A DNA stretch of 64,000 nt from Rouxiella aceris (GCF_012933545.1 NZ_JAADJU010000004.1:1-64000); one strand, 5' to 3'. Shown: positions 26,057-36,178, counted from the stretch's first letter. Notes: generated by a model from the sequence alone, not told the origin. Translations and numbers: made by a program.

Positions 26057-28068
26057 TATCTCGCTCCCGCCGCTACTTGCTGAGTAAGCCGTGAATTAAC
26101 ACCCGTCTGACGATCTACCACCTCTTTACCGGCGCGCATTGGGTCACTCACACCGTTAATATTGATGGTCGTTTCTTGCTGAATAGAGGCCCCCTTGCCC
26201 CCGCCCGGCATATTACTGAGAACACGCGGAACATAATTGCGCGTTTCCTGTGGCATAAGCCCCATGCCGTACTTCTGGACGTTACCGACACCCCAGTTAT
26301 ACGACGCGATAGTTTTTTGCAGATCGCCGCCATTCGCTTTTAAGAGCTGAGCGAGATACTTAGCCGCGGCGTTCGCAGACTTGACGGGGTCAAAAGCTTC
26401 CCCATTCTTGAGGCCTAAATCTTTTGACGTCCCTGGCATCAGTTGGAAAGGTCCTTCCGCACCGGCATTCGATCTGGCGTTCTGGTCGCCGCCTGATTCA
26501 GCGATGGCTACGCTTTTCAGCAGACCATCAGGGAGGTGATAAAGGTTTTCCAGCTTATTGAGCGTGGGAGACAACCAGGCAAGCATTGCTGCGCCGTTGG
26601 CAGTAGGGTGAGGTCGAGCCACTTCTGGTAGCGTCTGGACGCCGGGGAACGGCACTCCCGGGTTGTTAAGCGCCCAATTTCGCCGGGCCAGGCTATCTCG
26701 TTCCCCCATTTCTTGTGACTGGGTCGCAATGCCGCCAGGGTTTGTACCATCACGCAATGCAATCATGCGTTCGTAAGCCTCGTTGATAGAGGCGATGATT
26801 GCATAAATACCCGATAGAGTTAGCGCTTTCGTGAATAACGCAGGAAAAGACATTAACGCGGAGGTGATCGTTTTTATTGGCCCCATCATTGCCATAAGCC
26901 ATTTGGCACCAACGAAAATCGCCAATCCTTCAAGAACATTTTGCCAGCCGCCAACCGCATCTTTTAATTCAAGCAGCCACTTTTTAATGTCACCGAATGC
27001 CTTTTTTGCCCGCTCAATCTCAGGACCCCATTTAGACCAGTCGATAAGGCTTTTCCCGCCTTCTTTCCACGTCTGATAGTCGTCATAGAGCAGGCCAAGG
27101 CCGATTATCAACCCGGTGATCAGGCCGATGGGTGACATCAGGAATGCGCTGTTAAGCATCCTCCATGCAACAATGATCAGCCCAAAGGTCCCGATAAGCT
27201 TTTTACTTTCATTATCAAGACTGTTCCACCACTTAATAATGTCCCCCACCGCCTGCACGGCCCGGTAAGCTACCTTGCCAAAAATATCAGCGAGCCATAG
27301 AAGGCCTTTAACACCACGCGTTATGGTTTCCTCAATTTTCGGGAAATTATCGAGGATTTGTTTGCGAAGATTATCGATTGAGCCAGCCAGGCCGTTTGCC
27401 AGGTTAGACCCGATTTTATCCCGCGCCATGCCCGCCATTGCACTGAAACCACGAAGCGATGTCATGAATTTGTTGGAGCCGACCGCTGCCTGGTCAGCGT
27501 TGTAGCCGATAGCCTTGCTCATGGCCGAATAATCAGCGTTAAATCCAGCCAGACCCCGGCGCATGGCCATTAGCGTGTTTTCGTCAATGCCGAGCATCTG
27601 CGCGTACTGATTGGCACGGTAATAAGGCATTTTACTGAGCTGCTGCCCGATACCCGTGAACACAGAGGACATATCGCGCATATTGCCGCTGGCGTCACGC
27701 GTCTGCACTCCCAGTCGATTCAGAAAGCTCTCGGCTCCTGGATTATTGCGCATAAACCGCGAAAGGTTTTCAAGAGAACCCTTCGCGGCCTCCGCACTTG
27801 ATCCCGTCTGCGACGCCGCATACCCCAGCGCCTTTATCCCCGCGACGCTGGCCCCCGTACGCTGAGACGCCCAATACAAATTATCCAGCCCGGCGGCAAC
27901 CTGGGTGGTAAACAGCATAACAGCACCGGCTGCCCCCTCCACTGTGGCCGCCATTTTGAACACGTTAGCTGTAACGCCCGCGATCACGGCATCGAATTTT
28001 TTCGCACCGGCATCATCAACGGCAAAACCGAGGGATACCAGGAATTCTTTAATCGTCTCCGCGTTCAT
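26056..28068 (-). CDS. Tail tape measure protein with lytic transglycosylase domain
   Basis: A 670-aa protein. It starts with MNAETIKEFLVSLGFAVDDA, has hydrophobic helices near residues 40-60 and 290-330 (GLLWLADIFGKV, LIGTFGLIIVAW, GLITGLIIGLGLLYDD), and carries an SLT (Slt70-like) domain at about 515-640: LPDGLLKSVAIAESGGDQNA with the catalytic Glu, then GPFQLMPGTSKDLG and ASYNWGVGNVQKYG. The protein sets tail length, and the enzyme domain opens peptidoglycan during entry. At 670 aa the tail should be short to medium. Its start lies inside the end of the frameshifted chaperone. Confidence 0.93.
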   Translation of the reverse strand: MNAETIKEFLVSLGFAVDDAGAKKFDAVIAGVTANVFKMAATVEGAAGAVMLFTTQVAAGLDNLYWASQRTGASVAGIKALGYAASQTGSSAEAAKGSLENLSRFMRNNPGAESFLNRLGVQTRDASGNMRDMSSVFTGIGQQLSKMPYYRANQYAQMLGIDENTLMAMRRGLAGFNADYSAMSKAIGYNADQAAVGSNKFMTSLRGFSAMAGMARDKIGSNLANGLAGSIDNLRKQILDNFPKIEETITRGVKGLLWLADIFGKVAYRAVQAVGDIIKWWNSLDNESKKLIGTFGLIIVAWRMLNSAFLMSPIGLITGLIIGLGLLYDDYQTWKEGGKSLIDWSKWGPEIERAKKAFGDIKKWLLELKDAVGGWQNVLEGLAIFVGAKWLMAMMGPIKTITSALMSFPALFTKALTLSGIYAIIASINEAYERMIALRDGTNPGGIATQSQEMGERDSLARRNWALNNPGVPFPGVQTLPEVARPHPTANGAAMLAWLSPTLNKLENLYHLPDGLLKSVAIAESGGDQNARSNAGAEGPFQLMPGTSKDLGLKNGEAFDPVKSANAAAKYLAQLLKANGGDLQKTIASYNWGVGNVQKYGMGLMPQETRNYVPRVLSNMPGGGKGASIQQETTININGVSDPMRAGKEVVDRQTGVNSRLTQQVAAGAR

Positions 28069-28716
28069 TTTCCGCTCTCCAACGCTCTATCTTTGCTTCG
28101 TTCTCGGCTTCCATGTCGAGGTAATCATTCATCAAAGCAATGTCGTAAAGGTCTATCGCGCCAGACTTCAGGTCTTTCATGTCGAGATGGAAAGCCTTGG
28201 CCGGGCGCATGATGTAATCAAGGTCACCCGGAAGCGTCTCAAACTCTATGCCGCTGGATCCGTGGAAATGGCTTTCCCGGGGAGTCCTTTGAAAAAATTT
28301 CCAAGGGAGTCGCCCACCACGCGACCAACAATCTGCAGCATTCCCAGCATGTCCAGTTCATCGGATGCCATAACCCCATTACTAAACACTGAAATCCAGG
28401 AGCCACCAGCTTTACGTTTGGCGACGGCCAGGCAGGTATGGATCACCGCGTTGGCGTCCTCATCACTCAGGGCCGCCAGCGCATCGGTGATTTTTGGCAG
28501 AATTTTTTCGATAACGGGGATCCAGTCTTCGAGAGTATTCGCTGTCGGCTCTCCCCCTTCTGCAGTTTCTTTTCTCTGCGGGAAAGAGGCCCGAATCGCC
28601 TGGAAGTCAGAAATCATGCCGGAGAGAACCGGCAACAGCTTGCGGGAAACCTTGAACTGGTCAAAGGCACTGAGCTTGTCAATGCGGTAGGTGATGCCGT
28701 TAATTTCAAATTCCAT
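28049..28716 (-). CDS. Tail assembly chaperone, predicted -1 frameshift fusion (G-GT type)
   Basis: The zero frame stops at 28246, but the -1 frame is open from before that point to TAA at 28049 with plausible protein (GIEFETLPGDLDYIMRPAKA ... YDIALMNDYLDMEAENEAKI). It has no start codon or ribosome site of its own near its beginning. A canonical slippery heptamer T TTT TTC in the right phase lies at 28291-28297. A shift there gives a fusion of about 222 aa ending 20 bp inside the tape measure gene, the layout of the conserved G/GT chaperones of long-tailed phages. Confidence 0.75.
28246..28716 (-). CDS. Tail assembly chaperone, short (zero-frame) product
   Basis: A 156-aa protein (MEFEINGITYRIDKLSAFDQ...) in the position of the lambda G protein, between tube and tape measure genes. 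It has a helical body with KITDALAALSDEDANAVIHT and ends GLPGKAISTDPAA. Such chaperones coat the tape measure during tail assembly and are not in the virion. Zero-frame translation ends at 28246; a fraction of ribosomes is predicted to shift and make the longer product. Confidence 0.82.
   Translation of the reverse strand: MEFEINGITYRIDKLSAFDQFKVSRKLLPVLSGMISDFQAIRASFPQRKETAEGGEPTANTLEDWIPVIEKILPKITDALAALSDEDANAVIHTCLAVAKRKAGGSWISVFSNGVMASDELDMLGMLQIVGRVVGDSLGNFFKGLPGKAISTDPAA
28291..28297 (-). promoter_or_regulatory. -1 ribosomal slippage heptamer
   Basis: Minus-strand T TTT TTC, read in the zero frame as (AA)T TTT TTC (Asn-Phe-Phe), matching X XXY YYZ. After the slip the frame continues Gln-Arg-Thr-Pro and joins the downstream chaperone frame. 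A GC-rich stretch (CTCCCCGGG) follows and could support pausing. Confidence 0.72.
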
Positions 28717-28719
28717 CGA

Positions 28720-29160
28720 TTAAAACTCCCCAAGAATCTGGTCAATTTTACCGCCGTCAAATACCCAGGCGACCATACCGGCGACTTTGGCGTTAGCGTG
28801 GTCTGGTTGTTTTTGGAAAGCCGCTGAACGGATGGTAGTGGTGTCGCCTGAAACATGGTTACGGATAACAAATACATTGTTGCCCCAAAGCGCAGAGGAT
28901 TGACTTTGTGCGTTGTAGGCAAGCGACAATTTTTTGTTTACCGGTGAGGTTTTAAGCAAGTTAACCGTGAGAGAACCCGCTTTCCCCGCATGCATGCTAT
29001 GCATAACTTCACCATCGGCACCCACGGTCATTGTGTTTTTTGCTTCGAGCATTCCCGTAGTAATGCCTTCATCGGCATTAGCTGAACCGTACCCTAAATC
29101 GATGGATCCAGTTGGCCCATCCATCGTAACGGAGACATCCTGGAAGGAATAAGTAGCCAT
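28720..29160 (-). CDS. Tail tube protein (DUF3277)
   Basis: A 146-aa protein beginning MATYSFQDVSVTMDGPTGSI with GLGYGSANADEG-like motif and KNTMTVGADGEVMHSMHAGK, the DUF3277 family of inner tail tube proteins. It lies just after the sheath gene, the usual sheath-tube order. Should be one of the most abundant virion proteins. Confidence 0.85.
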   Translation of the reverse strand: MATYSFQDVSVTMDGPTGSIDLGYGSANADEGITTGMLEAKNTMTVGADGEVMHSMHAGKAGSLTVNLLKTSPVNKKLSLAYNAQSQSSALWGNNVFVIRNHVSGDTTTIRSAAFQKQPDHANAKVAGMVAWVFDGGKIDQILGEF

Positions 29161-29169
29161 ATTTTTTCC

Positions 29170-30315
29170 TTAGCGAACAACGTTGATTTGAACGTCTGCA
29201 AAATGGATTGCGCCCGCCAACTTACAGGCGACCTGAATTGTCGGGGATTTGCGGGCTTCACGATCAGACTGTGCCTGAGAGGAAACTGCCGGGGCGTAAG
29301 CGTAATAGCCCTTGGTCAGCGTATCTCCTGACGATAATTGACCGATATCAGCACCATTCCAGACGCCCGGAGCAATAAGACCATTTTTTTCCGCCTGATC
29401 CATCGACTTCTCTACATTGGTCAATAGCCTGGTTACGCCAGGATCGGTCTGAGGTATTTTGGTTGTGCTTGTGTAGAGCAGGTTATACAGATTGGTCTGA
29501 ACATAGTTCTGTAGCCAGTCAAGGCCGTGGCGCTCATCGAAGAAATCGCCGTTCGACATCACACCCTGCTGCAAAATTGCCGTGTCATTCGCGTAGTAGG
29601 CAAATACGTTGCAATTTTTAGCATCAATAGCCGCCGCCTGAGAGGTGGTGATAGTTTCGTACGTCACCGTTGGCTCTTGTTTAAATTTCATAGTGAGCGT
29701 GGTATTGCTGCCCGTGAAATCGACAGTGAAGGCCCGGCCAAAAGCTGATACAGCTGCATAGCTATTGGTTGATGAATACTGAATAAAAGTGCGCCCATAG
29801 CTTGCGGCTTTCAGTTTTGACGCTAAATCAGTCGTTGAGGTCGTGGTCAGGATTGCGGCATCGGCACTGGTGATGGCCATAATACGGCTTACCCCGGCAG
29901 ATTCGATCGCCGCCGCCGCGCTTAGGATATCAACAGCCGCCAGTGGCGCACTGTCAGCAATAGTAAGCCCATACCAGCTGTTATAATCCAGTACAGCATT
30001 AACAGCTTGAAGCATAGTTTCAACCGATCCCGCTTCGGCCGTAGCCAGTGTTTTAGCCCAACGACCGACATAAACCTGCGTAGGGGCGGGAGACTGAGCA
30101 AAGAAGGTTGTTGCAGCCTTATACTCTTCACTTTCCACACCGAAATCAGTCCCGATGTCAGCCGCGGCGCTATAGAGGCGAAGGCGCTCAGAAACAGGAA
30201 TAACGGTTGAGGTGCCAAGGATAAGCAGCGAGCCAAAATTACGCCCGGTTGCTGCCGTCGGCGACATAATGACGTCAACACTGACGACATTCGATACAGG
30301 TAATCCCTGTGCCAT
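29170..30315 (-). CDS. Tail sheath protein (DUF3383)
   Basis: A 381-aa protein with [20 protein letters not shown] at the start, [19 protein letters not shown] near 75, [10 protein letters not shown], and [20 protein letters not shown] near 255, matching the DUF3383 group, whose members form contractile sheaths. It precedes the tube gene by 10 bp. Establishes the myovirus morphology. Confidence 0.87.
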   Translation of the reverse strand: MAQGLPVSNVVSVDVIMSPTAATGRNFGSLLILGTSTVIPVSERLRLYSAAADIGTDFGVESEEYKAATTFFAQSPAPTQVYVGRWAKTLATAEAGSVETMLQAVNAVLDYNSWYGLTIADSAPLAAVDILSAAAAIESAGVSRIMAITSADAAILTTTSTTDLASKLKAASYGRTFIQYSSTNSYAAVSAFGRAFTVDFTGSNTTLTMKFKQEPTVTYETITTSQAAAIDAKNCNVFAYYANDTAILQQGVMSNGDFFDERHGLDWLQNYVQTNLYNLLYTSTTKIPQTDPGVTRLLTNVEKSMDQAEKNGLIAPGVWNGADIGQLSSGDTLTKGYYAYAPAVSSQAQSDREARKSPTIQVACKLAGAIHFADVQINVVR

Positions 30316-30318
30316 AGT

Positions 30319-30864
30319 TTATTCTCCGAAGAATTGTACCGGTGCATCCACCAGCGTTTTGATGCCATAGGTGCGGACGTTTTTACGCGAAAGGGTGACG
30401 GTGATGTCATAGCGCCGAACCCACTGGTTATTGATGAGTTCTGGTAGGTTGTAGATTGTCCCGACATCAACCAGCGACAACCCGGAACGGTTTAACTCTG
30501 CATTGTTCTGTTCGACGTAAAGCCCGGCACGGAAAAGTGTGGCCACGCTGGCACCCTGTGGACCGTAAAAGCAGCAAATGACACTCACCTGCTCCCATGT
30601 CCATTGCTCCGATTGCTCATCTGAAATCTGAACGTTTGCCGGGGGCGCAGTGCCTGGCAGCGTGGTTATGCCGAATTCGCACCAGGTGGTGCCGTTTTTC
30701 GGTATCTGCGGCTGCGGGTCAGTCCAGCGGGGATAAACCAGGCTGGTATCAATTCCCGTCACACCACGGATCCAGCGGCTTACCTCCCGTTCCAGGTCGT
30801 TGTCATAAGAAGGCACATCACCGATAGGCGTCAGGTAACCAGCTGTGGTGCTGTCATTACTCAA
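30319..30864 (-). CDS. Neck/tail terminator protein
   Basis: About 181 aa. I chose the TTG start (LSNDSTTAGYLTPI), which overlaps the upstream stop and has a strong GGAGG site 8 nt before it, over longer frames. Contains LEREVSRWIRGVTGIDTSLV and NGTTWCEFGITT, a pattern seen in neck-protein-like genes just before the sheath. It probably caps the tail tube and joins it to the head. Confidence 0.65.
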   Translation of the reverse strand: MSNDSTTAGYLTPIGDVPSYDNDLEREVSRWIRGVTGIDTSLVYPRWTDPQPQIPKNGTTWCEFGITTLPGTAPPANVQISDEQSEQWTWEQVSVICCFYGPQGASVATLFRAGLYVEQNNAELNRSGLSLVDVGTIYNLPELINNQWVRRYDITVTLSRKNVRTYGIKTLVDAPVQFFGE

Positions 30865-31243
30865 CGGGTGTTCCTCCATCAAAGTCCAACAGCTCGCAAT
30901 GCGCCTGGACAAATCCAGAGCCATACGCGGTGTAGGGGTCAACAAACGTCACGCGATATTCACGTCCGTGATAAGTAACCACGTCAGCGTCAAGCCCTGG
31001 CTGTCCCTGCGTGAGTCTAAACTGCGTCACGATGAGGATTGCCCCGTTAATGTTCTGGCCGGCGGCCATGCGCTTGGCTTCAAGCGAGCGGTCAACGGTC
31101 ACAACGCCAGAAAACGGAATATCGCTGGGTGTGTTAACAGCAAAATTATCGGCATCCATCGTTTGGGTATTGCGGTGACAGACCAGCGTGGTATCAACAA
31201 AATCGGGATCGGAAAATATCTCCGATACATCAAGAAGTGGCAT
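30857..31243 (-). CDS. Head-tail joining protein, unnamed family
   Basis: A 128-aa protein (MPLLDVSEIFSDPDFVDTTL, VVTYHGREYRVTFVDPYTAY). Position between the gp10-like and the neck protein fits a head-completion or tail-completion factor. The start overlaps its upstream neighbour by 14 bp. No firm family by eye. Confidence 0.6.
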   Translation of the reverse strand: MPLLDVSEIFSDPDFVDTTLVCHRNTQTMDADNFAVNTPSDIPFSGVVTVDRSLEAKRMAAGQNINGAILIVTQFRLTQGQPGLDADVVTYHGREYRVTFVDPYTAYGSGFVQAHCELLDFDGGTPVE

Positions 31244-31859
31244 TTTTATCCCTCACGATATAAGTAATGGCCCGAAGCAAGCCGCCAGTGTCATACAGCG
31301 GCTTTTCTCCGATACGCCCGCGAGAACGACGACTGCGCTTTGTGGATTCGGCCAGCGGCGTGAGCTTGTCACCAGCCTGGATAACCCCCTTGGCACCATT
31401 CATGGCTATCAGACCGGCCCGGTTGAGATATTTCTCAGACCAAGCGGCATCGCCGGATAGCGCCGCAACAGCCGCAAGTTTAAGTTCGGCCACTATCTCC
31501 TTGTTTTTATATGCAATTCCTAATTCAAGAAATGGCCGTGGTGGTAGTGTTACCGAGTAAGCCTTGACCGTATGAATGGTTGAAAAGTTGCTTTTGCCAG
31601 CCCTGACAAACTGACCATTTTGGGCAAACGAGCCATCAGCGTTTATTTTCCGATTGACCGTTACGTCATGCTCGGGAATTTGAATAGTGCCGCCGTTAGA
31701 ATGCAGATACCCAAGCTCGGCATTGTTTATGCCTTGCCCCTCACTGCGCTGAGCGCGATCAGATGGAATACCCACCAGCACATCTCGTTTGCCGATGGCC
31801 TTCAACGCATCGAAAATTGACTGCGCTGAATCCTTGGTAACGGTCAGGCCACTTTTCAT
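31230..31859 (-). CDS. gp10-like head-tail connector / virion morphogenesis protein
   Basis: About 209 aa from [20 protein letters not shown], whose ATG overlaps the upstream stop (ATGA). It contains VLVGIPSDRAQRSEGQGINN, AELGYLHSNGGTIQIPEHD, SVTLPPRPFLELGIAYKNKE and LYDTGGLLRAITYIVR, characteristic of the HK97 gp10-like/phage virion morphogenesis group. It should help attach tail to head. Confidence 0.75.
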   Translation of the reverse strand: MKSGLTVTKDSAQSIFDALKAIGKRDVLVGIPSDRAQRSEGQGINNAELGYLHSNGGTIQIPEHDVTVNRKINADGSFAQNGQFVRAGKSNFSTIHTVKAYSVTLPPRPFLELGIAYKNKEIVAELKLAAVAALSGDAAWSEKYLNRAGLIAMNGAKGVIQAGDKLTPLAESTKRSRRSRGRIGEKPLYDTGGLLRAITYIVRDKNATS

Positions 31860-32275
31860 CACGGCACCCCAAGCTGGATGCCGCCAGCGCCAAAGAGCAT
31901 GAGATACTCCCAAAACTCCGAACCATAGCGGCTGTTATTCCAAAAGCCAGCATCGGGATCCATCGTCATGCTGGCGTCGTAACTCATGGAAACCTTATCC
32001 ACCGATTTTGACGTTAAGATCCCGCTGTTTGCGCCACCAGCGCCACCGACTGCAACCGAACGGTTATCAGCCACATCGAGCGCCATATAATGAGCAACGA
32101 AAAGGCCACAGAAATAGGGAAACAAGTCTGTTCCAGTGACGTTCTCATTAAGTAATCGGTCTGCTACTGCGAGTCGGGCGGCAATGCGTATATTGGGGAA
32201 TTTGGTTGTGTCGGCAAACTGGGGGAAAAGCTCTCGAAAATCACTTGGTGTCGGAAGGCTTTGATTTACCGCCAT
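31859..32275 (-). CDS. DUF4054 head-tail adaptor
   Basis: About 138 aa from [20 protein letters not shown], with [20 protein letters not shown] near 60 and [13 protein letters not shown], matching DUF4054, a gp6-like adaptor. An upstream GTG is possible, but this ATG has a GGTGG site 7 nt before it. Expected to bind the portal ring. Confidence 0.75.
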   Translation of the reverse strand: MAVNQSLPTPSDFRELFPQFADTTKFPNIRIAARLAVADRLLNENVTGTDLFPYFCGLFVAHYMALDVADNRSVAVGGAGGANSGILTSKSVDKVSMSYDASMTMDPDAGFWNNSRYGSEFWEYLMLFGAGGIQLGVP

Positions 32276-32561
32276 TATTGTCACCACCTGATAATGAAAC
32301 GATCTGCGCTGTTAAGTCAGCCAACTGGCCTTCCAGCTCGGTGATTTTCGCATCCCTGTCAGCCAACTGGCCTTCCAGCTCAGAAATACGCGGATCAGTA
32401 TCAGTTGCCGGGGCTTTTCCATCTGGCGAAAGATGAGCTTTCACAAACCAATGTTCCGCGACTTCATCCTCGACATCATGGAAACCTGGCGAAAAATCAA
32501 CGAGTTTCCCGGAACCGTCATTGAAGCCGAATGCTTTTAAAACATAAATTGTCTTCATCAC
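32241..32561 (-). CDS. Small phage protein with coiled coil (STY1053-like)
   Basis: A 106-aa protein. The N-terminal 50 residues ([20 protein letters not shown]) form a small beta domain; residues 58-90 contain a duplicated heptad block [14 protein letters not shown] / [14 protein letters not shown], visible also as a near-direct 27-bp DNA repeat. It sits right after the major capsid gene in the late direction, separated by a terminator. Probably a minor head or connector protein. Confidence 0.6.
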   Translation of the reverse strand: MMKTIYVLKAFGFNDGSGKLVDFSPGFHDVEDEVAEHWFVKAHLSPDGKAPATDTDPRISELEGQLADRDAKITELEGQLADLTAQIVSLSGGDNNGGKSKPSDTK

Positions 32562-32575
32562 TGCCTCACAAAAAA

Positions 32576-32590
32576 GCCCCTTTACGGGGC
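32576..32590 (-). terminator. Terminator after the capsid gene
   Basis: GCCCC TTTAC GGGGC stem with six T on the minus strand. An attenuating hairpin after the capsid gene is common and keeps capsid mRNA above downstream genes. Confidence 0.85.
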
Positions 32591-32596
32591 GGTCAG

Positions 32597-33547
32597 TTAA
32601 ATGCCGTCCATGTAAGCCAGGGTTTCGGTATAAACAGGCTCTACCGCACCCAGTTTCCCGTAATACGTCACCAACTGATAAAGCCCGCGGTACTGAACGG
32701 GGACGCTCATCAGTGGGACCATTGGGAAGCGCACGAATTTTTTATCATTCGTGTAGGCAATCATGCGGTCGGTACCGCTGGTGCCGATGCCTTTCGCCCA
32801 TTTAACCGGGCGGATATTCAACGGACGTCCATTTTGATGATAAGCAATGGTGTTAGTTGAAAGGTAAGTCAGCAGTGACTGGTTACCCGCGGTTGAAACG
32901 ATAGTGCTTGCCAGCAATCCATACTGTTCTGGTGGGATCAACAGGTCGGTAGGCACCATCGAATAGGCCGAGTTGGCCCACGCTGCGCTCAGTACCGTGT
33001 TGATCGCCAGGCGCATATCATCCGGGCTTGAGGTGGCAAAAGTTTTGGCGGCATTCATCGGCGTGACCTGGCTCAAATTGAGCAGCCCCTTGATACCTAG
33101 CCCTGTATCGCCGGTGTAAACTTGCTCGTCCGTGTCCATGTTCCATTTAAGCTGCATGGCTTCGAATTTTTGTGAGTCAATCGGACGCCCCACCTGCGCC
33201 GCCGCCTGCAGTTCTGGCAGCGTCCAACCAAGCTCCATCCCCCAAAGCGTCAGCGGGAAGCCCTGCTTGGAGATATCCACGTTAACGCCAGCGATAGCCG
33301 TGGCTGTTTTACTCAGCCAGTTTTTACCATTAGAGGCTGGTGAGCCAGAAGCAGAGAACCCGGACTGAGTGAAGGAGCTGATTTCATCAGCAATAGAGAC
33401 GTCTTCACGAAGCTGAATATCGCGGCCCCAAGTGAAAGCAACAAGCGGCATATTTAGCGTTTGATCAAGACGCTCCAGCTCATGAATCAGAAAAGTACCG
33501 GTGCCGTCTACCGTCGCCTGATCAAAGGTTTGCATTACCATTTTCAA
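32597..33547 (-). CDS. Major capsid protein (DUF2184)
   Basis: A 316-aa protein of the DUF2184 HK97-fold group: [20 protein letters not shown], then [18 protein letters not shown]-like [39 protein letters not shown] near 130, and [15 protein letters not shown]-like region near 260. It lies between the cement-like protein and connector genes. Followed by a strong terminator, as suits a highly expressed gene. Confidence 0.87.
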   Translation of the reverse strand: MKMVMQTFDQATVDGTGTFLIHELERLDQTLNMPLVAFTWGRDIQLREDVSIADEISSFTQSGFSASGSPASNGKNWLSKTATAIAGVNVDISKQGFPLTLWGMELGWTLPELQAAAQVGRPIDSQKFEAMQLKWNMDTDEQVYTGDTGLGIKGLLNLSQVTPMNAAKTFATSSPDDMRLAINTVLSAAWANSAYSMVPTDLLIPPEQYGLLASTIVSTAGNQSLLTYLSTNTIAYHQNGRPLNIRPVKWAKGIGTSGTDRMIAYTNDKKFVRFPMVPLMSVPVQYRGLYQLVTYYGKLGAVEPVYTETLAYMDGI

Positions 33548-33553
33548 TCTTCC

Positions 33554-34033
33554 TTAAATTTTATAAGCGATTTCGATATTGCCGCTGGTATCGCCAGGGC
33601 CGGTGAAATAGGCGGTGGTGATCGCCACGGTATTGACGCCATCTGCAGCGGCAACAAAACTGCCCACGTTTGGCGCGGCAATACGCATGTACACTGCGCC
33701 ACCCAGCGTAACGCTGCTTGCGTCGCCGCCGATGTTCACATTGAGATAGCCGCGCTTGAGACTGTCACCGGTAAAATTCTTCCCGGTACCAATTTGCTGG
33801 ACAACATCGGGTTGTGCCGCCGTCGGGAACGGACGGACTAAAATACCCGCCAGCAAAGCGGCAGTATCACCAGCAGCGATAGGAACAAACTTCCCATTGA
33901 GATATTTGCCACCCAGTCCATAGGCGGCAAAGAGGTTGGTAGAATCCAGAATAACTGGTTCTACCGTGAGATCTTGCGGGCGTGAGATAGCCCCGGCAAT
34001 GCCCGCAGGCATCCGCTTTAAATATGCAGTCAT
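33554..34033 (-). CDS. Structural cement / head decoration protein
   Basis: A 159-aa beta-rich protein (AISRPQDLTVEPVILDSTNL, KYLNGKFVPIAAGDTAALLA, GAVYMRIAAPNVGSFVAAAD) resembling Gp24-type cement proteins that stabilise the capsid. Position directly before the capsid gene supports this. Confidence 0.8.
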   Translation of the reverse strand: MTAYLKRMPAGIAGAISRPQDLTVEPVILDSTNLFAAYGLGGKYLNGKFVPIAAGDTAALLAGILVRPFPTAAQPDVVQQIGTGKNFTGDSLKRGYLNVNIGGDASSVTLGGAVYMRIAAPNVGSFVAAADGVNTVAITTAYFTGPGDTSGNIEIAYKI

Positions 34034-34039
34034 GGGGGT

Positions 34040-35263
34040 TTAGCCTCGTTTAGACCAGAAGTCCTGGTTAGCTTGGTTCAACCCGGCAATGGTGTTGCGT
34101 GTTGCGTCACCCATTGCACGGGCGCTGTCATTGGTTTTGGTATTGCGGCTCTTTGAAAGCTCGGAAACGGCATTGAAAGCCATATCTACCGTGCGTTTTT
34201 TCAGCTTGGAAATATCCGCATCCCCTACAATTGAGCGGACGATTTTCTGATCTGCGCCTGCCAACACGGTGCGCTTAAACGCCGTCAGTTTTGATTTCTC
34301 TGGCAGTTGGATACCCGGTTGGATAAGGTCGGCACGATAGGCGGCATCACCAGTGATAGCGCCAGCCTCTTCTTTTTTCTCTTCCTTATCGTCTTCGTCT
34401 TCATCACCGGTTGGCTCGGTTTTATTCTCGCCAGTCAGCTTTGAAACGGCCTCAATAAGCGCCTTGCCCCATGCCGGGATATCTTCATCAGCATCACCCG
34501 TACCCGACAATGCCGGACCGGGTAGAGGCTGTTGTGGCGCCAGGTGAATATTCACCACGCCACCTGGTGTGGTGGTGTTCGTGACACCTGCATCATCGCC
34601 CGTCATATCGGTAGGCGGATTATCAATAAGGCTTGCCAATTCATTGGCATCATTGGTCTTACGCGCGCGCGTGAGGCGCGCCAACCAACTTTTTGCGGTG
34701 TTTGAGGTAGTAGGCATGCTGTCTCCAAATGCACAACGTGAACCAGCGCGGCCACTAGGGACCACAGCCAGATGATTCCCAGTGATTGCGTACTGTGACG
34801 CTACCCCCGGCGAAATTTGTTTATATTCGGCGTCATAACCGCAACTGACTTCGTCGTCACCGTCATTGATCGCCTGAATGCCGTCCTGTGTTTTCACAAT
34901 GACGTCGGCCAGCATCAGATCAGACTTGTCACCTGTGCCGCGCCTGACGTTTTGAATATGGCCGTTCGCCAGTTGCCGCCAGTTATCCGGCGTAATGAAA
35001 ATGATATTGCCGCTTAAATCCTTGGGGTGACCAAGCGTTACCGCCATCCCTTCAAAGGACGCGATCGTTTCATCGCTAAAAACTTCCTCGGGATTTCGTT
35101 GAACGGTTATCAACCCATCAACGCCCGGCTCAAGGTCTGGTAGCTCTTCAGCGCCATAGACCTGGGTACCGGTCCGGGCAATTGGCACGTCTTTAAACAG
35201 CACCGAACCATCGGCCAGCTGATAACGAGTGTTACCAAGGCGGGTCTTAAAGAAATATTTCAT
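34040..35263 (-). CDS. DUF2213 prohead protease / scaffold protein
   Basis: A 407-aa DUF2213 protein. N-terminal domain: [31 protein letters not shown] near 70, and [14 protein letters not shown] near 137, [20 protein letters not shown] near 163. The middle is acidic and low-complexity (about 265-300, rich in E, D, K). The C-terminal helical part resembles a scaffold. DUF2213 proteins are thought to combine prohead protease and scaffold roles. Confidence 0.83.
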   Translation of the reverse strand: MKYFFKTRLGNTRYQLADGSVLFKDVPIARTGTQVYGAEELPDLEPGVDGLITVQRNPEEVFSDETIASFEGMAVTLGHPKDLSGNIIFITPDNWRQLANGHIQNVRRGTGDKSDLMLADVIVKTQDGIQAINDGDDEVSCGYDAEYKQISPGVASQYAITGNHLAVVPSGRAGSRCAFGDSMPTTSNTAKSWLARLTRARKTNDANELASLIDNPPTDMTGDDAGVTNTTTPGGVVNIHLAPQQPLPGPALSGTGDADEDIPAWGKALIEAVSKLTGENKTEPTGDEDEDDKEEKKEEAGAITGDAAYRADLIQPGIQLPEKSKLTAFKRTVLAGADQKIVRSIVGDADISKLKKRTVDMAFNAVSELSKSRNTKTNDSARAMGDATRNTIAGLNQANQDFWSKRG

Positions 35264-35294
35264 TGGGTACCTGCTGGATCGCGGGCATAAAAAA

Positions 35295-35310
35295 GGCCGC
35301 CTAAGCGACC
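35295..35310 (-). terminator. Terminator after the minor head gene
   Basis: Minus-strand GGTCGC TTAG GCGGCC followed by six T. It lies between the head morphogenesis gene and the DUF2213 gene. Confidence 0.75.
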
Positions 35311-35332
35311 GGTAATTGAAATGGGAATATAT

Positions 35333-36178
35333 CTACGCAGCTACTCTGACGGCTTTACCCTTAGCGGTTACAATCCGCACCCCATCAATCATGCGCTGGC
35401 TCTGCATAGCAAAGATATTTGAGTGTGGGATCACCACTTCTGGATAACAACGACAGTTGGGTAAGCAGCCCGCATGCCCAGTCATGCCATCCAATGTTGG
35501 CGGCGAGTCCCAGCGGACGAACTTCCCATTCATCAGATCATGAGAATGTCGCACATCACCATCATCTGCCGTGCGCCAGATGTATCCATCGGAACCCACA
35601 GATAACGCCCGAGCCTGCGTTAAAGCTACGGATGCACGGCCAACCTCTGTCCGTGCAATAAGCTTGGCGCGAGATTCAGCCACCTCCCCGCTACGCATGA
35701 TTTCTTCTGCAAGCTCAGTAGAGCGGCCGCCATTGGCCACCAGCTCAATGGCCTGGTTCTGAATGTCATAAACGCGATCAGCAGCTTCAATCGGTAAGCT
35801 TTTGATGTACTTAACCTGCTCAGCAACGATGGACCGCATAATATGCCCCACGGGGGTATTATCGATTACGTTATGCAATTCTTTGCTGATCGCCTGGCTG
35901 CGCGCTTTCCATGTGTTTTCATCATGTTTATTGACCGAGGAAACCATGTTGGTGGCCACGGTGTCGGCCCAATCGTCAATGATGTCGCTGTACTGGCCCA
36001 GGCGGTCCATGATTTCGCTTACTGAATCATTTGAACCATCGTAGCCATCGCGAATTATCTTTCCCACTTCGCGCGCTATCGCCTGTAGGCTTTTCTGATA
36101 CCGGCTCTCTATCGCCCTCGGATGGGCCTTTAGCTCCGATATCTTTCGCTCCTGGCGGCGGGCTGTCTTCGGCATCAT
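35333..36178 (-). CDS. Phage head morphogenesis protein (SPP1 gp7 / Mu F type)
   Basis: About 281 aa from MMPKTARRQERKISELKAHP; GAGG lies 6 nt before this ATG. The C-terminal half has RAKLIARTEVGRASVALTQA and the MuF signature HSHDLMNGKFVRWDSPP, then HAGCLPNCRCYPEVV. These minor head proteins enter the capsid with DNA or shape the portal vertex. The start lies about 150 bp inside the portal gene, in another frame. Confidence 0.85.
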   Translation of the reverse strand: MMPKTARRQERKISELKAHPRAIESRYQKSLQAIAREVGKIIRDGYDGSNDSVSEIMDRLGQYSDIIDDWADTVATNMVSSVNKHDENTWKARSQAISKELHNVIDNTPVGHIMRSIVAEQVKYIKSLPIEAADRVYDIQNQAIELVANGGRSTELAEEIMRSGEVAESRAKLIARTEVGRASVALTQARALSVGSDGYIWRTADDGDVRHSHDLMNGKFVRWDSPPTLDGMTGHAGCLPNCRCYPEVVIPHSNIFAMQSQRMIDGVRIVTAKGKAVRVAA

